From assembly GCA_947173865.1 (NCBI GenBank), contig CAMWGS010000014.1, positions 1 through 17,322 of the forward strand: DNA of 17,322 nt, read 5' to 3'. A program made the translations under genes and the position numbers. The notes beneath the pieces were generated by a model that did no database searches, was not told the origin of the DNA, and saw nothing but the letters and a program-made list of their open reading frames with translations. Positions 1 to 7,630 of this stretch are shown here, piece by piece. The number at the start of each line of letters is the position of its first letter. The first letter of the stretch is position 1. The DNA comes from an uncultured Ruminococcus sp. GTDB taxonomy: Bacteria; Bacillota; Clostridia; Oscillospirales; Ruminococcaceae.

Positions 1-18
1 GCTCCTTGTGGCTTTTTA
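1..18. terminator. possible half of a terminator hairpin cut by the window edge
   Basis: The first 12 bases form a GC-rich arm and are followed directly by TTTTTATC. This is the shape of the 3' arm and U-tract of an intrinsic terminator. It lies just beyond the stop codon of the minus-strand dockerin gene, so a bidirectional terminator straddling the window edge is plausible. The other arm would lie outside the window, so pairing cannot be confirmed. Confidence 0.35.
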
Positions 19-22
19 TCTA

Positions 23-1684
23 TTATACCACAAAATCCTCTGAATGTCCACTCCCATTAAATCCACTTATCCAGTCAAGATAAATTATAAACTGTGGTTC
101 TTTTACTGCTGATTCCATTTCATATTTGTCAATAGATTCCTTTATTTCTTCTGCGGATTTGTATTCACCGTCTAAATTTACTTCCTTGAAACGTTCGGGG
201 TCAACCATAAAATTCATGTCAACACTTTTCATGTTGTACTTTTCATTCTTGATAACGGCATATACATTTTCGTCGGTGTTTATATCACCGTAACCATGCA
301 GGAGGACATTTTTATAGTAAACTGAAAAGAGCTTTCCGTTAAGTTGATTATTCAGTTTATGGTCGGGTTCGTATACGAAAGTGAAGTCACTCATATCAGT
401 ATCGGAATATTTTTGTAAAACAGTCTGTTTCAGCATTGATATATCATTGTCTGTAACATCTTCGTTTTCCTGTGAGATTGCAGGAAGATTTTCAAGAAGA
501 GTCTGTTTCATAAGTACAAGGTCAAAAACGTCAACTTTATTGTCGTCGTTAAAATCAACGTTCTTCCAGCAGTCTAGTTTTCCCGAACCGACAAGCCACT
601 TCTGTAACATAACAACATCTGAAATACCAAATTTTCCGTCAAGATTGCAGTAGCCCATATTAAGCGGAATAAATTCGCTTTCGCCGATTTCTGTTATATT
701 GCCGTCCTCGTCAACGCTGTAGTACTTTACAACAGTAGCATCATCATCTACATAACCGCCCTCCCAATCCTGAGCCTGTTTGAACGTTACTTTTACCGTA
801 CCTGAAGTAATCGGCTTATATGCCTTTATAATTGTCGGACTCGTTCCTGGAGGCGGGGGCATAACAGTTGTTCCGCTTAGACTGTCACTTGCAACACATT
901 CAAGTTTTGCCGTACCATTCTGTTCGGTAATAAGACTTAGTCCGGCATCAGTACACACGTAACCACAATATACAATATGACCGTTAACTACAGATACCGT
1001 ATCTTTATAACATTCGCCGACTGAGTCGGGGAACCAGCCATATAAATCCGTTTCGGTAATTTCACCGTCTGCTGACGATTCAAACGACAGCGTCTGAGTA
1101 CTTACAATACGGTTAGTCTGTTGATTTTTTTCAATCCAGTTAATGTCAACACTGCTTGATGGATTCATTGCATAAACAGTTACTTCATATTCAAAATCCG
1201 CTTTTATTTCTATTTCATGACCGTAATGTTCTGCATATTCAATATATTCACTGATGTAATTTTCAGACAGAAAGTCAAGATACTCCTGATAGGCTTCTTT
1301 GTCGGATTCGTCGGGCTTTTCAGGCATGACGAATTTATGAGTCTCATTGCAAAGCGTAAGCAGTTCCATTGAATCATCTCCGGAATATTCCGTAAGATAT
1401 TCATGACAATCTATATAATTATACTTCTTGCGGACACAGCATATCAGACCATCTTCGATGTGAGTTTGACCGTATTTGTTGTCAAAATGTAATGCTTCTG
1501 TGAAATTCGTAGGAATCCATTCAGGCAGGATGTACTGCACATCAACAGGAATTTCAGGCATAATATCAACGTATGTTTCAGTGCAGACAATATTATTGTC
1601 TGCTTCGGCGTATGCAGTACGTATCGGCATTGCAGAAAAGCACATAACCATTGCCGACATCATAGCAACTAATTTTTTATTCAT
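23..1684 (-). CDS. secreted dockerin-containing protein, function unknown (553 aa)
   Basis: The start is supported by AGGAGG at 1693-1698, 8 nt upstream. Residues 1-26 form a Sec signal peptide (MNKK, hydrophobic stretch, cleavage after AYA). Residues about 30-340 match no family I recognise. A dockerin occupies about 343-400: loop 1 is GYCNLDGKFGISD and loop 2 is VDFNDDNKVDVFD, each followed by a hydrophobic F-helix. In loop 1 the usual first calcium-ligand Asp is replaced by Tyr345, while loop 2 looks intact. The dockerin is internal, followed by about 150 residues that vaguely recall PepSY/FTP propeptide folds (weak inference). A dockerin implies docking to a cohesin on a cellulosome-like scaffold outside the cell. 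Catalytic activity is not assignable. The gene is monocistronic and divergent from the hydrolase at 1860. Confidence 0.85.
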   Translation of the reverse strand: MNKKLVAMMSAMVMCFSAMPIRTAYAEADNNIVCTETYVDIMPEIPVDVQYILPEWIPTNFTEALHFDNKYGQTHIEDGLICCVRKKYNYIDCHEYLTEYSGDDSMELLTLCNETHKFVMPEKPDESDKEAYQEYLDFLSENYISEYIEYAEHYGHEIEIKADFEYEVTVYAMNPSSSVDINWIEKNQQTNRIVSTQTLSFESSADGEITETDLYGWFPDSVGECYKDTVSVVNGHIVYCGYVCTDAGLSLITEQNGTAKLECVASDSLSGTTVMPPPPGTSPTIIKAYKPITSGTVKVTFKQAQDWEGGYVDDDATVVKYYSVDEDGNITEIGESEFIPLNMGYCNLDGKFGISDVVMLQKWLVGSGKLDCWKNVDFNDDNKVDVFDLVLMKQTLLENLPAISQENEDVTDNDISMLKQTVLQKYSDTDMSDFTFVYEPDHKLNNQLNGKLFSVYYKNVLLHGYGDINTDENVYAVIKNEKYNMKSVDMNFMVDPERFKEVNLDGEYKSAEEIKESIDKYEMESAVKEPQFIIYLDWISGFNGSGHSEDFVV

Positions 1685-1710
1685 AATAATATCCTCCTAT
1701 AAAATAGGTT

Positions 1711-1740
1711 TATATATTGTTTAACGTATAAGCATTACAA
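1711..1740 (-). promoter_or_regulatory. candidate sigma-A promoter for the dockerin gene at 23-1684
   Basis: Read on the minus strand, TTGTAA (1735-1740) and TATATA (1711-1716) are separated by 18 bp, just upstream of the ribosome binding site. The -10 is imperfect and the region is AT-rich, so this is only a candidate. Confidence 0.4.
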
Positions 1741-1800
1741 AATGTGTGGATATTGTATGTAAATTTTTTGTGGATTATGTGATATTTTTATTGTAAGATG

Positions 1801-1829
1801 TTGCTTTTTCACTTTTTATATGATAAAAT
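1801..1829 (+). promoter_or_regulatory. candidate extended -10 promoter for the hydrolase operon
   Basis: TTGCTT (1801-1806), a 17-bp spacer and TAAAAT (1824-1829), with TG at 1821-1822 giving an extended -10. It sits about 30 bp before the start codon at 1860, which has TGAGGT at 1848-1853 as its ribosome binding site. Confidence 0.5.
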
Positions 1830-1859
1830 AAAAATAATAAAATAACATGAGGTATTTGT

Positions 1860-2726
1860 ATGGTTTACGAAAAGAAAGTAAAAGTAAATGATACGTTTCT
1901 GAATATATACACTGAGGGTGAAAAAGGTGATATTATTGTGTTTATGGCAGGTTCGGGTGTTACTTCTCCCGTACTGGAGTATAAACCGCTTTATCGTCGG
2001 TTGTCTGATGATTACAGAATAGCCGTCGTTGAAAAAGCGGGTTACGGATCCAGTGATTCAATGACTACTGAACGTACAGTAGAAAATCTTATTGCAGAGA
2101 GCAGGGAAGCGTTACTGAAAGCAGGTTTGAAACCGCCTTACATATTAGCACCTCACTCCTATTCGGGAATAGAAGCAATATGGTGGGAAAACAGTTATCC
2201 GAACGAAATAAAAGCCATACTCGGAATTGATATGGTTTTTCCGAATATGGCAATTGCACAGGCGAAAGAAATTCCTGAAAACAAGAAACTCAAAATGGTA
2301 ATGCAAGAGAAAAAGCTTATGGGGATTATTGCAAAGCGTGGATTAATTTCAAGACTTCTGAGAAATCAGACAATAAATGTGTCCGGACTTATGACAGGAA
2401 ATGAATTGTCTGCTGATGAAAAAAAGAAGTATCAAAAATTATTTTATAAGAATATGCTTAATCAGGAAGTTTTCGATGAATCAGTACTTGCAACGGAAAA
2501 CGCCGTAAAAGCTGATAAAAGCGGAATAATAAAATGTCCTGCTTGCTTTTACATAAGCAGTATGAAATCTCCTGTAAAATCACTTACATGGCAGAACGCA
2601 GGAAAAATATATGCGGAAAAATGTGGCGGAGAGTATCATATTTCAAAGGAAGGACATACATTATATGCATCTGTTCCTTTGGAAATGGCTGAAACGTTCA
2701 AGACTTTTCTGAAAAAATTTTCGTAA
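1860..2726 (+). CDS. alpha/beta-hydrolase fold protein (288 aa)
   Basis: Typical alpha/beta-hydrolase layout for the family (about 270-300 aa) with no signal peptide, so probably a cytoplasmic esterase or related hydrolase. The nucleophile elbow is PHSYSG with Ser100, where the usual Gly before His is Pro and one following Gly is Ser. The catalytic His is likely His266 in EGHTLY. No Asp is obvious after the penultimate strand, so the acid may be Asp124 (GID) after the strand following the elbow, an alternative position known in some dehalogenases (inference). The region before the elbow (VEKAGYGSSD) matches the family's D/E-x-x-G-x-G-x-S turn. The next gene starts 35 nt downstream with its own strong ribosome binding site, so the two are probably cotranscribed. 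The substrate is unknown. Confidence 0.85.
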   Translation: MVYEKKVKVNDTFLNIYTEGEKGDIIVFMAGSGVTSPVLEYKPLYRRLSDDYRIAVVEKAGYGSSDSMTTERTVENLIAESREALLKAGLKPPYILAPHSYSGIEAIWWENSYPNEIKAILGIDMVFPNMAIAQAKEIPENKKLKMVMQEKKLMGIIAKRGLISRLLRNQTINVSGLMTGNELSADEKKKYQKLFYKNMLNQEVFDESVLATENAVKADKSGIIKCPACFYISSMKSPVKSLTWQNAGKIYAEKCGGEYHISKEGHTLYASVPLEMAETFKTFLKKFS

Positions 2727-2761
2727 ATCATATATTTACTGATTTTTGAAGGAGTTTTTTT

Positions 2762-3628
2762 ATGTACAAAAATCTTGTAAACCAGGTAAAACAGAAAAAT
2801 CTTGATGTACACGGAATTGAAATTTTTCAGAACGGAAAAATTACTTTTAAGCAATGGTTTTCACCTGACGTACGTTATCCCGTTTATTCCGCCACAAAGT
2901 CGTTTGTTTCGACTGCTGTGGGGATTGCCTGTGATGAGGGAAAAATTTCCGTTGATGTACCTCTTTACGAATTTCTTGACAGAAAGTATCTCTGCTGTGT
3001 TCCCGCCTCTCAGCTTGATGCTTTTAAAAAACTTACGCTTGAACGTTTTATGACTATGTCGGTGGCAGGCTATCCGTTTCGTCCGTCGGGCAGTGACTGG
3101 ACTGAATATTCACTTTCTCTGCTCATAGACTACAGCCGTCCGCCTGTTTTCAGTTATTCAAATATTCCTGCTTATCTTGTCGGAACTGCCTGTGAAAACG
3201 CAGTCGGCAAGCATCTTTTTTCATATCTGAATACGAGGCTTTTTGAACCTCTTGGGATTATAAATCCTGTATATAAAAACTCTCCCGAAGGTCGTTTTTA
3301 TGGTGCAAGCGGTATGGAACTTACAGTACATGAACTCAGTCTTTTAGGACAGCTGTATTTGCAGAACGGTATTTTTGACGGAAACAGAATTTTGTCTGGA
3401 CAGTGGATTAAAAAAGCCGTTTTTCCGCATATTTACAATCATGATGGCGGATACGGATATTTTATGTGGATAACTGATGACGGTTTCAGAATAAGCGGAA
3501 AATGGGGACAGAAATGTATTATTTATCCGCAGAAGAATCTTATGATAACATATCTTTCGGACTTACCTGAAAGGGCAGGCGAAATGCTGGAGATAGCAGA
3601 ACGTACAGCCGATGATATATCAGTTTGA
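2762..3628 (+). CDS. beta-lactamase-family (class C / esterase-like) serine hydrolase (288 aa)
   Basis: The start ATG has GAAGGAG 7 nt upstream (2748-2754). The protein has the serine beta-lactamase/DD-peptidase motifs: SxxK as Ser43-Ala-Thr-Lys46, YxN as Tyr132-Ser-Asn134, and a third motif, Lys247-Trp-Gly249 inside SGKWGQ, in place of the usual KTG or HxG. At 288 residues it is short for AmpC but usual for the small family called beta-lactamase-related serine hydrolases, many of which are esterases. There is no signal peptide, so a periplasm-type antibiotic resistance role is unlikely and a cytoplasmic acyl-ester hydrolase is the better inference. It is the second gene of a likely two-gene operon with the alpha/beta hydrolase. 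A promoter for the following gene overlaps its 3' end. Confidence 0.85.
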   Translation: MYKNLVNQVKQKNLDVHGIEIFQNGKITFKQWFSPDVRYPVYSATKSFVSTAVGIACDEGKISVDVPLYEFLDRKYLCCVPASQLDAFKKLTLERFMTMSVAGYPFRPSGSDWTEYSLSLLIDYSRPPVFSYSNIPAYLVGTACENAVGKHLFSYLNTRLFEPLGIINPVYKNSPEGRFYGASGMELTVHELSLLGQLYLQNGIFDGNRILSGQWIKKAVFPHIYNHDGGYGYFMWITDDGFRISGKWGQKCIIYPQKNLMITYLSDLPERAGEMLEIAERTADDISV

Positions 3629-3653
3629 CCAATTTAATTTAATAAAGTATAAT
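3625..3653 (+). promoter_or_regulatory. sigma-A promoter for the dockerin/beta-helix gene
   Basis: TTGACC (3625-3630), an exact 17-bp spacer and TATAAT (3648-3653). The -35 overlaps the stop codon of the preceding serine hydrolase gene. This gives the secreted beta-helix gene its own transcription start although it lies head-to-tail with the hydrolase operon. Confidence 0.75.
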
Positions 3654-3695
3654 ATAATCAGCAAAATAAGTACTTTTTCAGGACAGGAGGAAAAA

Positions 3696-4934
3696 ATGAA
3701 CAAAAAAATAATATTCAATAAAATTGTTGTCTGTACGGCGTTTATGCTGACTGCTCATAATTTTGTACTTACAGGAAATTCAGCTGAAAATATTAAAGGT
3801 GATGTGAACTCGGACGGGAAATTCAGTGTTGCTGATATTGTGGACTTCAATAAATTTATTCTCGGAAAAGATTCACCCGAAAATCTCAGTGCAGGTGACA
3901 TGAACGGAGACGGTCAGACCGATGTATTTGATTTGGTTATGATGCGTCGGGAAATTGTTTCAAAAGGTTCTGCTGAAACGGGACGGAAAGTGCGTGTTTC
4001 TACGGTTGAAGAACTGTTCAACGCAGTAAGAAACGCACAGGCAGGGGACGTTATTTCAGTAGCATCAGGTACTTATGATTATACAACGTATCAGGGAGCA
4101 CAGAAAATTGATACTTCTGTTTCGGGAATGGCAGACGCTCCTATTACTCTCACTGCCGAGAATCCCGAAAATCCTCCCGTATTTACAGGGACAAGTACCG
4201 AAAACGGATATGTATTGCAGATTACGGGGGATTATTGGATTGTTGAAAATCTTTGTATAACTACTTCACAAAAGGGCATAGTTCTTGATAATTCAAATTA
4301 TACGGTTATCCGAAACTGTGATATAGGGAATACAGGCTCTGAGGCTGTTGCAATACGTGACGGCAGTTCATACTGTATTGTGCAGGAGTGCAGTATTCAT
4401 GACAGCGGTCTTTTTACTGCCGGTTACGGTGAGGGTGTGTATATAGGAAGTTCATACACGGTTTCGGGTTTTGACTATAAGTGTGATTATAACATTGTTG
4501 ACGGTTGTGTATTTAAAAATATTGCTGCGGAACATATTGACGTGAAAGAGTATACAACGGGTACTGAAATTATGAACTGTACATTTTACGGCGACGGCAT
4601 GACAGGTGCAAATTACGCAGGAAGTTTTATTGACATTGCAGGAAATGAATGTAATGTCCACGATAATACGGGTTACAGAAACGGCAATCCGAATATAGTA
4701 GCCGCTTTTGAAATTCACGAACAGGTTGAGGACTGGGGTTACAATAACGTATTCCGAAACAATACGCTTTATATGGACAGGGAGTACGGTGAAATTGATA
4801 CAGGCAGAAGAATGTATGTAGTAGACGGCTGGTTCAGTAATTTTGCGGTAAAGCACAATATGGTTGATTACGGAAACGGTCTTGTCAATGCACTGCCTGA
4901 ATATTATAATTCCGATTATGTTATATTTGAGTGA
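3696..4934 (+). CDS. secreted dockerin plus right-handed parallel beta-helix protein, putative polysaccharide lyase-like (412 aa)
   Basis: The chosen ATG has AGGAGG at 3685-3690 with 5-nt spacing. A longer in-frame extension to 3612 would enter the previous gene and lacks a ribosome binding site. Residues 1-30 are a signal peptide. Residues about 34-88 are an N-terminal dockerin with two calcium loops (GDVNSDGKFS and GDMNGDGQTD followed by VFDLV). Residues about 98-400 form repeated short strands with xGDxIxVxxGTY, ITGDYWIVENL, VIRNCDI and IVDGCVFKN patterns, the signature of right-handed parallel beta-helix pectate-lyase-like proteins. The opening resembles PL6/PL9 enzymes, but I cannot assign a family or point to a catalytic Lys/Arg. 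Probable role: extracellular degradation or binding of pectin-like or other acidic polysaccharide while docked on a scaffold (inference). No terminator is evident downstream. Confidence 0.85.
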   Translation: MNKKIIFNKIVVCTAFMLTAHNFVLTGNSAENIKGDVNSDGKFSVADIVDFNKFILGKDSPENLSAGDMNGDGQTDVFDLVMMRREIVSKGSAETGRKVRVSTVEELFNAVRNAQAGDVISVASGTYDYTTYQGAQKIDTSVSGMADAPITLTAENPENPPVFTGTSTENGYVLQITGDYWIVENLCITTSQKGIVLDNSNYTVIRNCDIGNTGSEAVAIRDGSSYCIVQECSIHDSGLFTAGYGEGVYIGSSYTVSGFDYKCDYNIVDGCVFKNIAAEHIDVKEYTTGTEIMNCTFYGDGMTGANYAGSFIDIAGNECNVHDNTGYRNGNPNIVAAFEIHEQVEDWGYNNVFRNNTLYMDREYGEIDTGRRMYVVDGWFSNFAVKHNMVDYGNGLVNALPEYYNSDYVIFE

Positions 4935-4943
4935 GGTAACATA

Positions 4944-5048
4944 ATGCTGTTTAAGTTTATTATAAGCTTTATTGCAGGAATCGGGACAGGATTTACGGTA
5001 CTTACGAGTGCGGTTTTAACCGTCGAGCAAATTCGGACGTTTAATTAA
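4944..5048 (+). CDS. 34-residue single-pass membrane peptide
   Basis: ATG 6 nt after TGAGGT (4932-4937) opens a 34-codon frame ending in TAA. The peptide begins MLFKF and carries a hydrophobic Gly-rich helix (residues about 2-26) followed by a short polar tail (VEQIRTFN). Size and composition recall the tiny DUF3789-type membrane proteins common in clostridial mobile elements, but this is a resemblance only. It starts 9 nt after the beta-helix gene and ends 12 nt before the hsdS start, so it could be cotranscribed with either. No function can be inferred. Confidence 0.5.
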   Translation: MLFKFIISFIAGIGTGFTVLTSAVLTVEQIRTFN

Positions 5049-5069
5049 TGAGGTGATATTTTGAAAGAA

Positions 5070-5117
5070 ATGAAAGATAGTGGTATTGAATGGATTGGGG
5101 AAATTCCTGTTGATTGG
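5070..5117 (+). repeat. hsdS domain-boundary direct repeat, copy 1
   Basis: This 48-nt segment encodes MKDSGIEWIGEIPVDW and matches 5695-5742 at 42 of 48 positions by my alignment. Such repeats at the start of each target-recognition domain are typical recombination points in hsdS genes. Confidence 0.75.
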
Positions 5118-5694
5118 AGTATATTTCCAGTTAAACGAATTTTAAAAAATCAAAAGCGAATAGTGGTTCAGATGTTTATAAATATGAACGATTAACACTT
5201 ACAATGAATGGAGTAATAAAGCGAATTAAAGATGATAGCGAGGGATTACAGCCTGAAAAGTTTGAAGGCTATCAAATTCTTAAAGAAAATGAAATTGTAT
5301 TCAAATTAATAGATTTGGAAAATGTTAAAACGAGTTGCGTCGGTCTTTCTTCTTATACAGGTTTAGTTTCTCCTGCATATATCATAATTACTAACGGAAA
5401 AGGGGATAATCGTTTTTTCTATTATTGGGTTATGTTTATGTATTGCAATGAAGTTTTTAATCATATCGGTGGCGAGTGGGTTCGTAGTGCATTAAATGTT
5501 AAAGATGTATTATCTTTGCCACTCCTGCCATTAGTGATAAAATAATGAAAAATCTTTCTGATTATCTTGATAAAAAATGCACCAGAATAGATACCACTAT
5601 AAAAAAACAGCAGAAAATCATTGAAAAGCTGAAAAATTATAAACTGTCATTGATTACGGAAACGGTCACAAAAGGTCTTAATCCTGATGTTAGT

Positions 5695-5742
5695 ATGAAA
5701 GATAGTGGGGTTGAATGGATTGGGGATATTCCTGAGCATTGG
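5695..5742 (+). repeat. hsdS domain-boundary direct repeat, copy 2
   Basis: Second copy, encoding MKDSGVEWIGDIPEHW at the start of recognition domain 2. It pairs with 5070-5117. A weaker pair, the two helical spacers at about 5563-5640 and 6186-6263, follows each domain. Confidence 0.75.
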
Positions 5743-6380
5743 GAAGTAAATAGAATAAAATGGTTATTAAATGAACGAAAAGAACGTTCTGAAACAGGTG
5801 TAGAAGAATCACTCTCAATGAGCCAAAGATATGGACTTATTCCTACAAAAGAAATGGATATGATACCAAATTTGGCTTCTACATATGTTGGTGCAAAAAT
5901 TGTTTATTTTAATGATTTAGTATTTAATAAATTGAAAGCAAATTTAGGTGTATTTTCTGTATCAAGATACTATGGTTTAGTAAGTTGGATTATGCGGTTT
6001 ATTATTCAACTGGAAAGGCGGAATTAAAATACTTGGAATACCTATTTAAAACTCCACAATGTATTTTAGAATTCAGAAAAAAATCTTCAGGTGTAGCATA
6101 TGGCTTAACACGTCTATATACAAGTGGGTTATTCTTGATATATTGTCCTTTTCCACCAAAGTCAGAACAACAAGAAATTGTCGACTACCTTAATAAAAAA
6201 TGCTCTGTGATAGATTCAGCTATTAAGAAAAAGCAGGCAATTATTGAAAAACTCACAGAATATAAAAAATCCCTTATTTATGAATGTGTAACAGGAAAAC
6301 GTGACGTTTATCTGTTTGGTGATTCTGAATAAATAAACATTGTGTTTTTTGTGTATAATACAGAAATATCTTAAGTATTC

Positions 6381-6411
6381 TTGACTTGGAGTGAACTCGA
6401 GATATTATAAT
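6381..6411 (+). promoter_or_regulatory. MerR-type promoter with 19-bp spacer and operator dyad
   Basis: TTGACT (6381-6386) and TATAAT (6406-6411) are separated by 19 bp, the over-long spacing characteristic of promoters activated by MerR-family proteins that untwist DNA. Inside the spacer is an imperfect dyad, CTTGGAGT-GA-ACTCGAGA, with a perfect GAGT/ACTC core. It lies immediately upstream of the MerR gene, implying autoregulation and control of the cupin gene. Confidence 0.7.
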
Positions 6412-6444
6412 TACAAGTATAATAAATGCAGTGGAGGTGAGATT

Positions 6445-6828
6445 ATGACAATTAAAGAAGTCAGTGAAAAATATGATATTTCGCAGGATACTTTGCGTTA
6501 TTATGAACGTATCGGTATGATACCTCCTGTTACACGCACATCAGGTGGAATACGTGATTATCAGGAAGAGGATTTGAACTGGGTACAGCTTGCAAAGTGT
6601 ATGCGGAGTGCGGGATTGCCTGTTGAAGCCATGATTGAATATGTACGTCTTACACATGAGGGCGACTCTACAATACCAGCAAGACTACAGCTTCTTGTCG
6701 AACAGAAAGAAATTCTGATTGAACAGAGAAAGAAAATTGATATAACTATTGAACGTCTGAATTACAAAATAGGACGTTACGAAAAAGCAGTTGAAACAGG
6801 CGTGCTGAGCTGGGAAGACGACGAATAA
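6445..6828 (+). CDS. MerR-family transcriptional regulator (127 aa)
   Basis: The start at 6445 is set by GGAGGTGA at 6433-6440; an upstream in-frame ATG at 6391 would lie inside the promoter. Residues 1-70 are the MerR winged helix-turn-helix (TIKEVSEKYDISQDTLRYYERIGMI then GGIRDYQEEDL). Residues about 88-117 form the antiparallel dimerisation coiled coil (LQLLVEQKEILIEQRKKIDITIERL). The short C-terminus (AVETGVLSWEDDE) has no metal-binding Cys cluster, so this is probably not a metal sensor. It resembles the AdhR/NmlR-like subgroup responding to reactive aldehydes or redox signals (inference). The cupin gene starts 62 nt downstream, and MerR plus cupin or small oxidoreductase is a common pairing. 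Confidence 0.9.
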   Translation: MTIKEVSEKYDISQDTLRYYERIGMIPPVTRTSGGIRDYQEEDLNWVQLAKCMRSAGLPVEAMIEYVRLTHEGDSTIPARLQLLVEQKEILIEQRKKIDITIERLNYKIGRYEKAVETGVLSWEDDE

Positions 6829-6890
6829 ACAACAGTCTGAAAATAAAATTGCCGTATGGGCAAAAAATCTTTGTAAGGAGGAATTTTATT

Positions 6891-7310
6891 ATGACGTTTG
6901 ATGAACTTAAAGAAGGTACTGTTTTTGAAGTCGGCGGTGAAAACGTTAATTTTGCACAGTACTTTACGGGAAAAAGCTATCTCAATATGATTAGTCTGGA
7001 GCAGATTGTTATAGGCAACGTTACATTTGAGCCTTCCTGCCGTAACAACTGGCATATTCACCATGCAGACAAGGGTGGCGGACAGATTTTGCTTGTAACC
7101 GCAGGACGTGGATATTATCAGGAGTGGGGACAGCCTGTCCGTGAACTCAAAGCAGGAGATGTTGTGAACATTCCTGCAAATGTAAAGCACTGGCACGGTG
7201 CAACCGCAGACAGTGCTTTTCAGCACCTTGCGGTTGAGGTTGCAGGGGAAAATACTTCAACAGAATGGTGTGAGCCTGTTACTGACGAGCAATACAATAA
7301 ACTAAAGTAA
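6891..7310 (+). CDS. small cupin-domain metalloprotein (139 aa)
   Basis: ATG with AAGGAGG at 6875-6881. A single beta-barrel cupin, mostly residues 38-118. Motif 1 is NNWHIHHADKGGGQILLV with candidate metal ligands His55, His57 and Gln65; Gln occupies the usual Glu position. Motif 2 is GDVVNIPANVKHWHG with His100 (or His102) as the fourth ligand. The arrangement matches the small cupins annotated as carboxymuconolactone-decarboxylase-associated or hydroxynitrile-lyase-like, with a Mn/Fe-type site (family knowledge). The substrate here is unknown. It shares the MerR promoter and ends just before a strong terminator, so MerR and cupin form a closed two-gene unit. Confidence 0.85.
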   Translation: MTFDELKEGTVFEVGGENVNFAQYFTGKSYLNMISLEQIVIGNVTFEPSCRNNWHIHHADKGGGQILLVTAGRGYYQEWGQPVRELKAGDVVNIPANVKHWHGATADSAFQHLAVEVAGENTSTEWCEPVTDEQYNKLK

Positions 7311-7320
7311 TATTTACATT

Positions 7321-7354
7321 ATCGGGAGAATAATTTTTTTCTCCCGATTTTTTA
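7321..7354 (+). terminator. intrinsic terminator after the cupin gene
   Basis: Perfect 10-bp stem ATCGGGAGAA / TTCTCCCGAT (7321-7330 with 7339-7348), 8-nt loop, then a T-rich tract (TTTTTTATTA). It ends the MerR-cupin unit. Confidence 0.9.
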
Positions 7355-7359
7355 TTATA

Positions 7360-7388
7360 TTGATTTTATTTTCTGAAACTGCTATAAT
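7360..7388 (+). promoter_or_regulatory. sigma-A promoter for the unknown three-gene operon
   Basis: TTGATT (7360-7365), an exact 17-bp spacer and TATAAT (7383-7388), directly after the terminator and about 33 bp before the start codon at 7421. The following genes are therefore an independent transcription unit. Confidence 0.75.
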
Positions 7389-7420
7389 TGTATTATATCA
7401 ATAAGTGCGGAGGAATTTAT

Positions 7421-7630
7421 ATGCACAGAAATGTCCCGAAGAAAACGCTGACGAGACGGCAACCGAAAAGTTTCGGAAATCCCGAACTTGACAATATTAT
7501 AAAATGTCTTGAATTTTCAAAGGAGTCAGGTGACGAGATGTGGAGAGAACTGGTATTTACAATTATGGAGGAAATTGAATTGTATCAGTCAGAAGATGAA
7601 AGAAGAAATAATCAGGAGGTTAAGAAATGA
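7421..7630 (+). CDS. hypothetical protein, first gene of ATGA-coupled operon (69 aa)
   Basis: The start at 7421 follows GGAGG (7409-7413) at a normal distance; an upstream in-frame ATG at 7388 overlaps the promoter -10 and is rejected. The product begins with a basic segment (KKTLTRRQPKSFG) and continues as an acidic amphipathic helix region (EMWRELVFTIMEEIELYQSEDERR). It has no signal peptide, membrane segment or Cys motif. I do not recognise the family. The TGA stop at 7628-7630 overlaps the next ATG by four bases (ATGA), indicating translational coupling. Small size plus coupling suggests a partner subunit or accessory factor of the next protein (inference). Confidence 0.6.
   Translation: MHRNVPKKTLTRRQPKSFGNPELDNIIKCLEFSKESGDEMWRELVFTIMEEIELYQSEDERRNNQEVKK

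Larger units (their letters stand above)
5061..6332 (+). pseudogene. hsdS: type I restriction-modification specificity subunit (HsdS), three apparent -1 frameshifts
   Basis: TTG start at 5061 with GAGGTGAT at 5050-5057; ATG 5070 is an alternative. Joined across frames the product is about 424 aa, a normal HsdS length: target recognition domain 1 (KDSGIEWIGEIP), central helical spacer (YLDKKCTRIDTTIKK), domain 2 (KDSGVEWIGDIPEHW) and terminal spacer (YLNKKCSVIDSAIKK...). HsdS selects the DNA target of the HsdM/HsdR complex. The frame breaks near 5143-5160 (TAA at 5193 in the first frame), near 5524 (TAA at 5543) and near 5986 (stop at 6025). Each is compatible with loss of one base from a short homopolymer (A5 to A4, C3 to C2, G3 to G2). 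No hsdM or hsdR is in the window. Either the gene is dead or the assembly is wrong here. Family assignment is secure. Confidence 0.85.

Noticed and set aside
2762..3628. Antibiotic-resistance beta-lactamase
   Set aside because: There is no signal peptide and the third motif is KWG, so a cytoplasmic esterase-like hydrolase is more likely.
4452..4856. Minus-strand 134-codon frame within the beta-helix gene
   Set aside because: It lies fully inside a well-supported gene, lacks a ribosome binding site, and has no recognisable domain.
6849..6870. Short hairpin TTGCC-GTATG-GGCAA between MerR and cupin genes as a terminator
   Set aside because: The stem is only 5 bp and is followed by A residues rather than T, so readthrough is expected.
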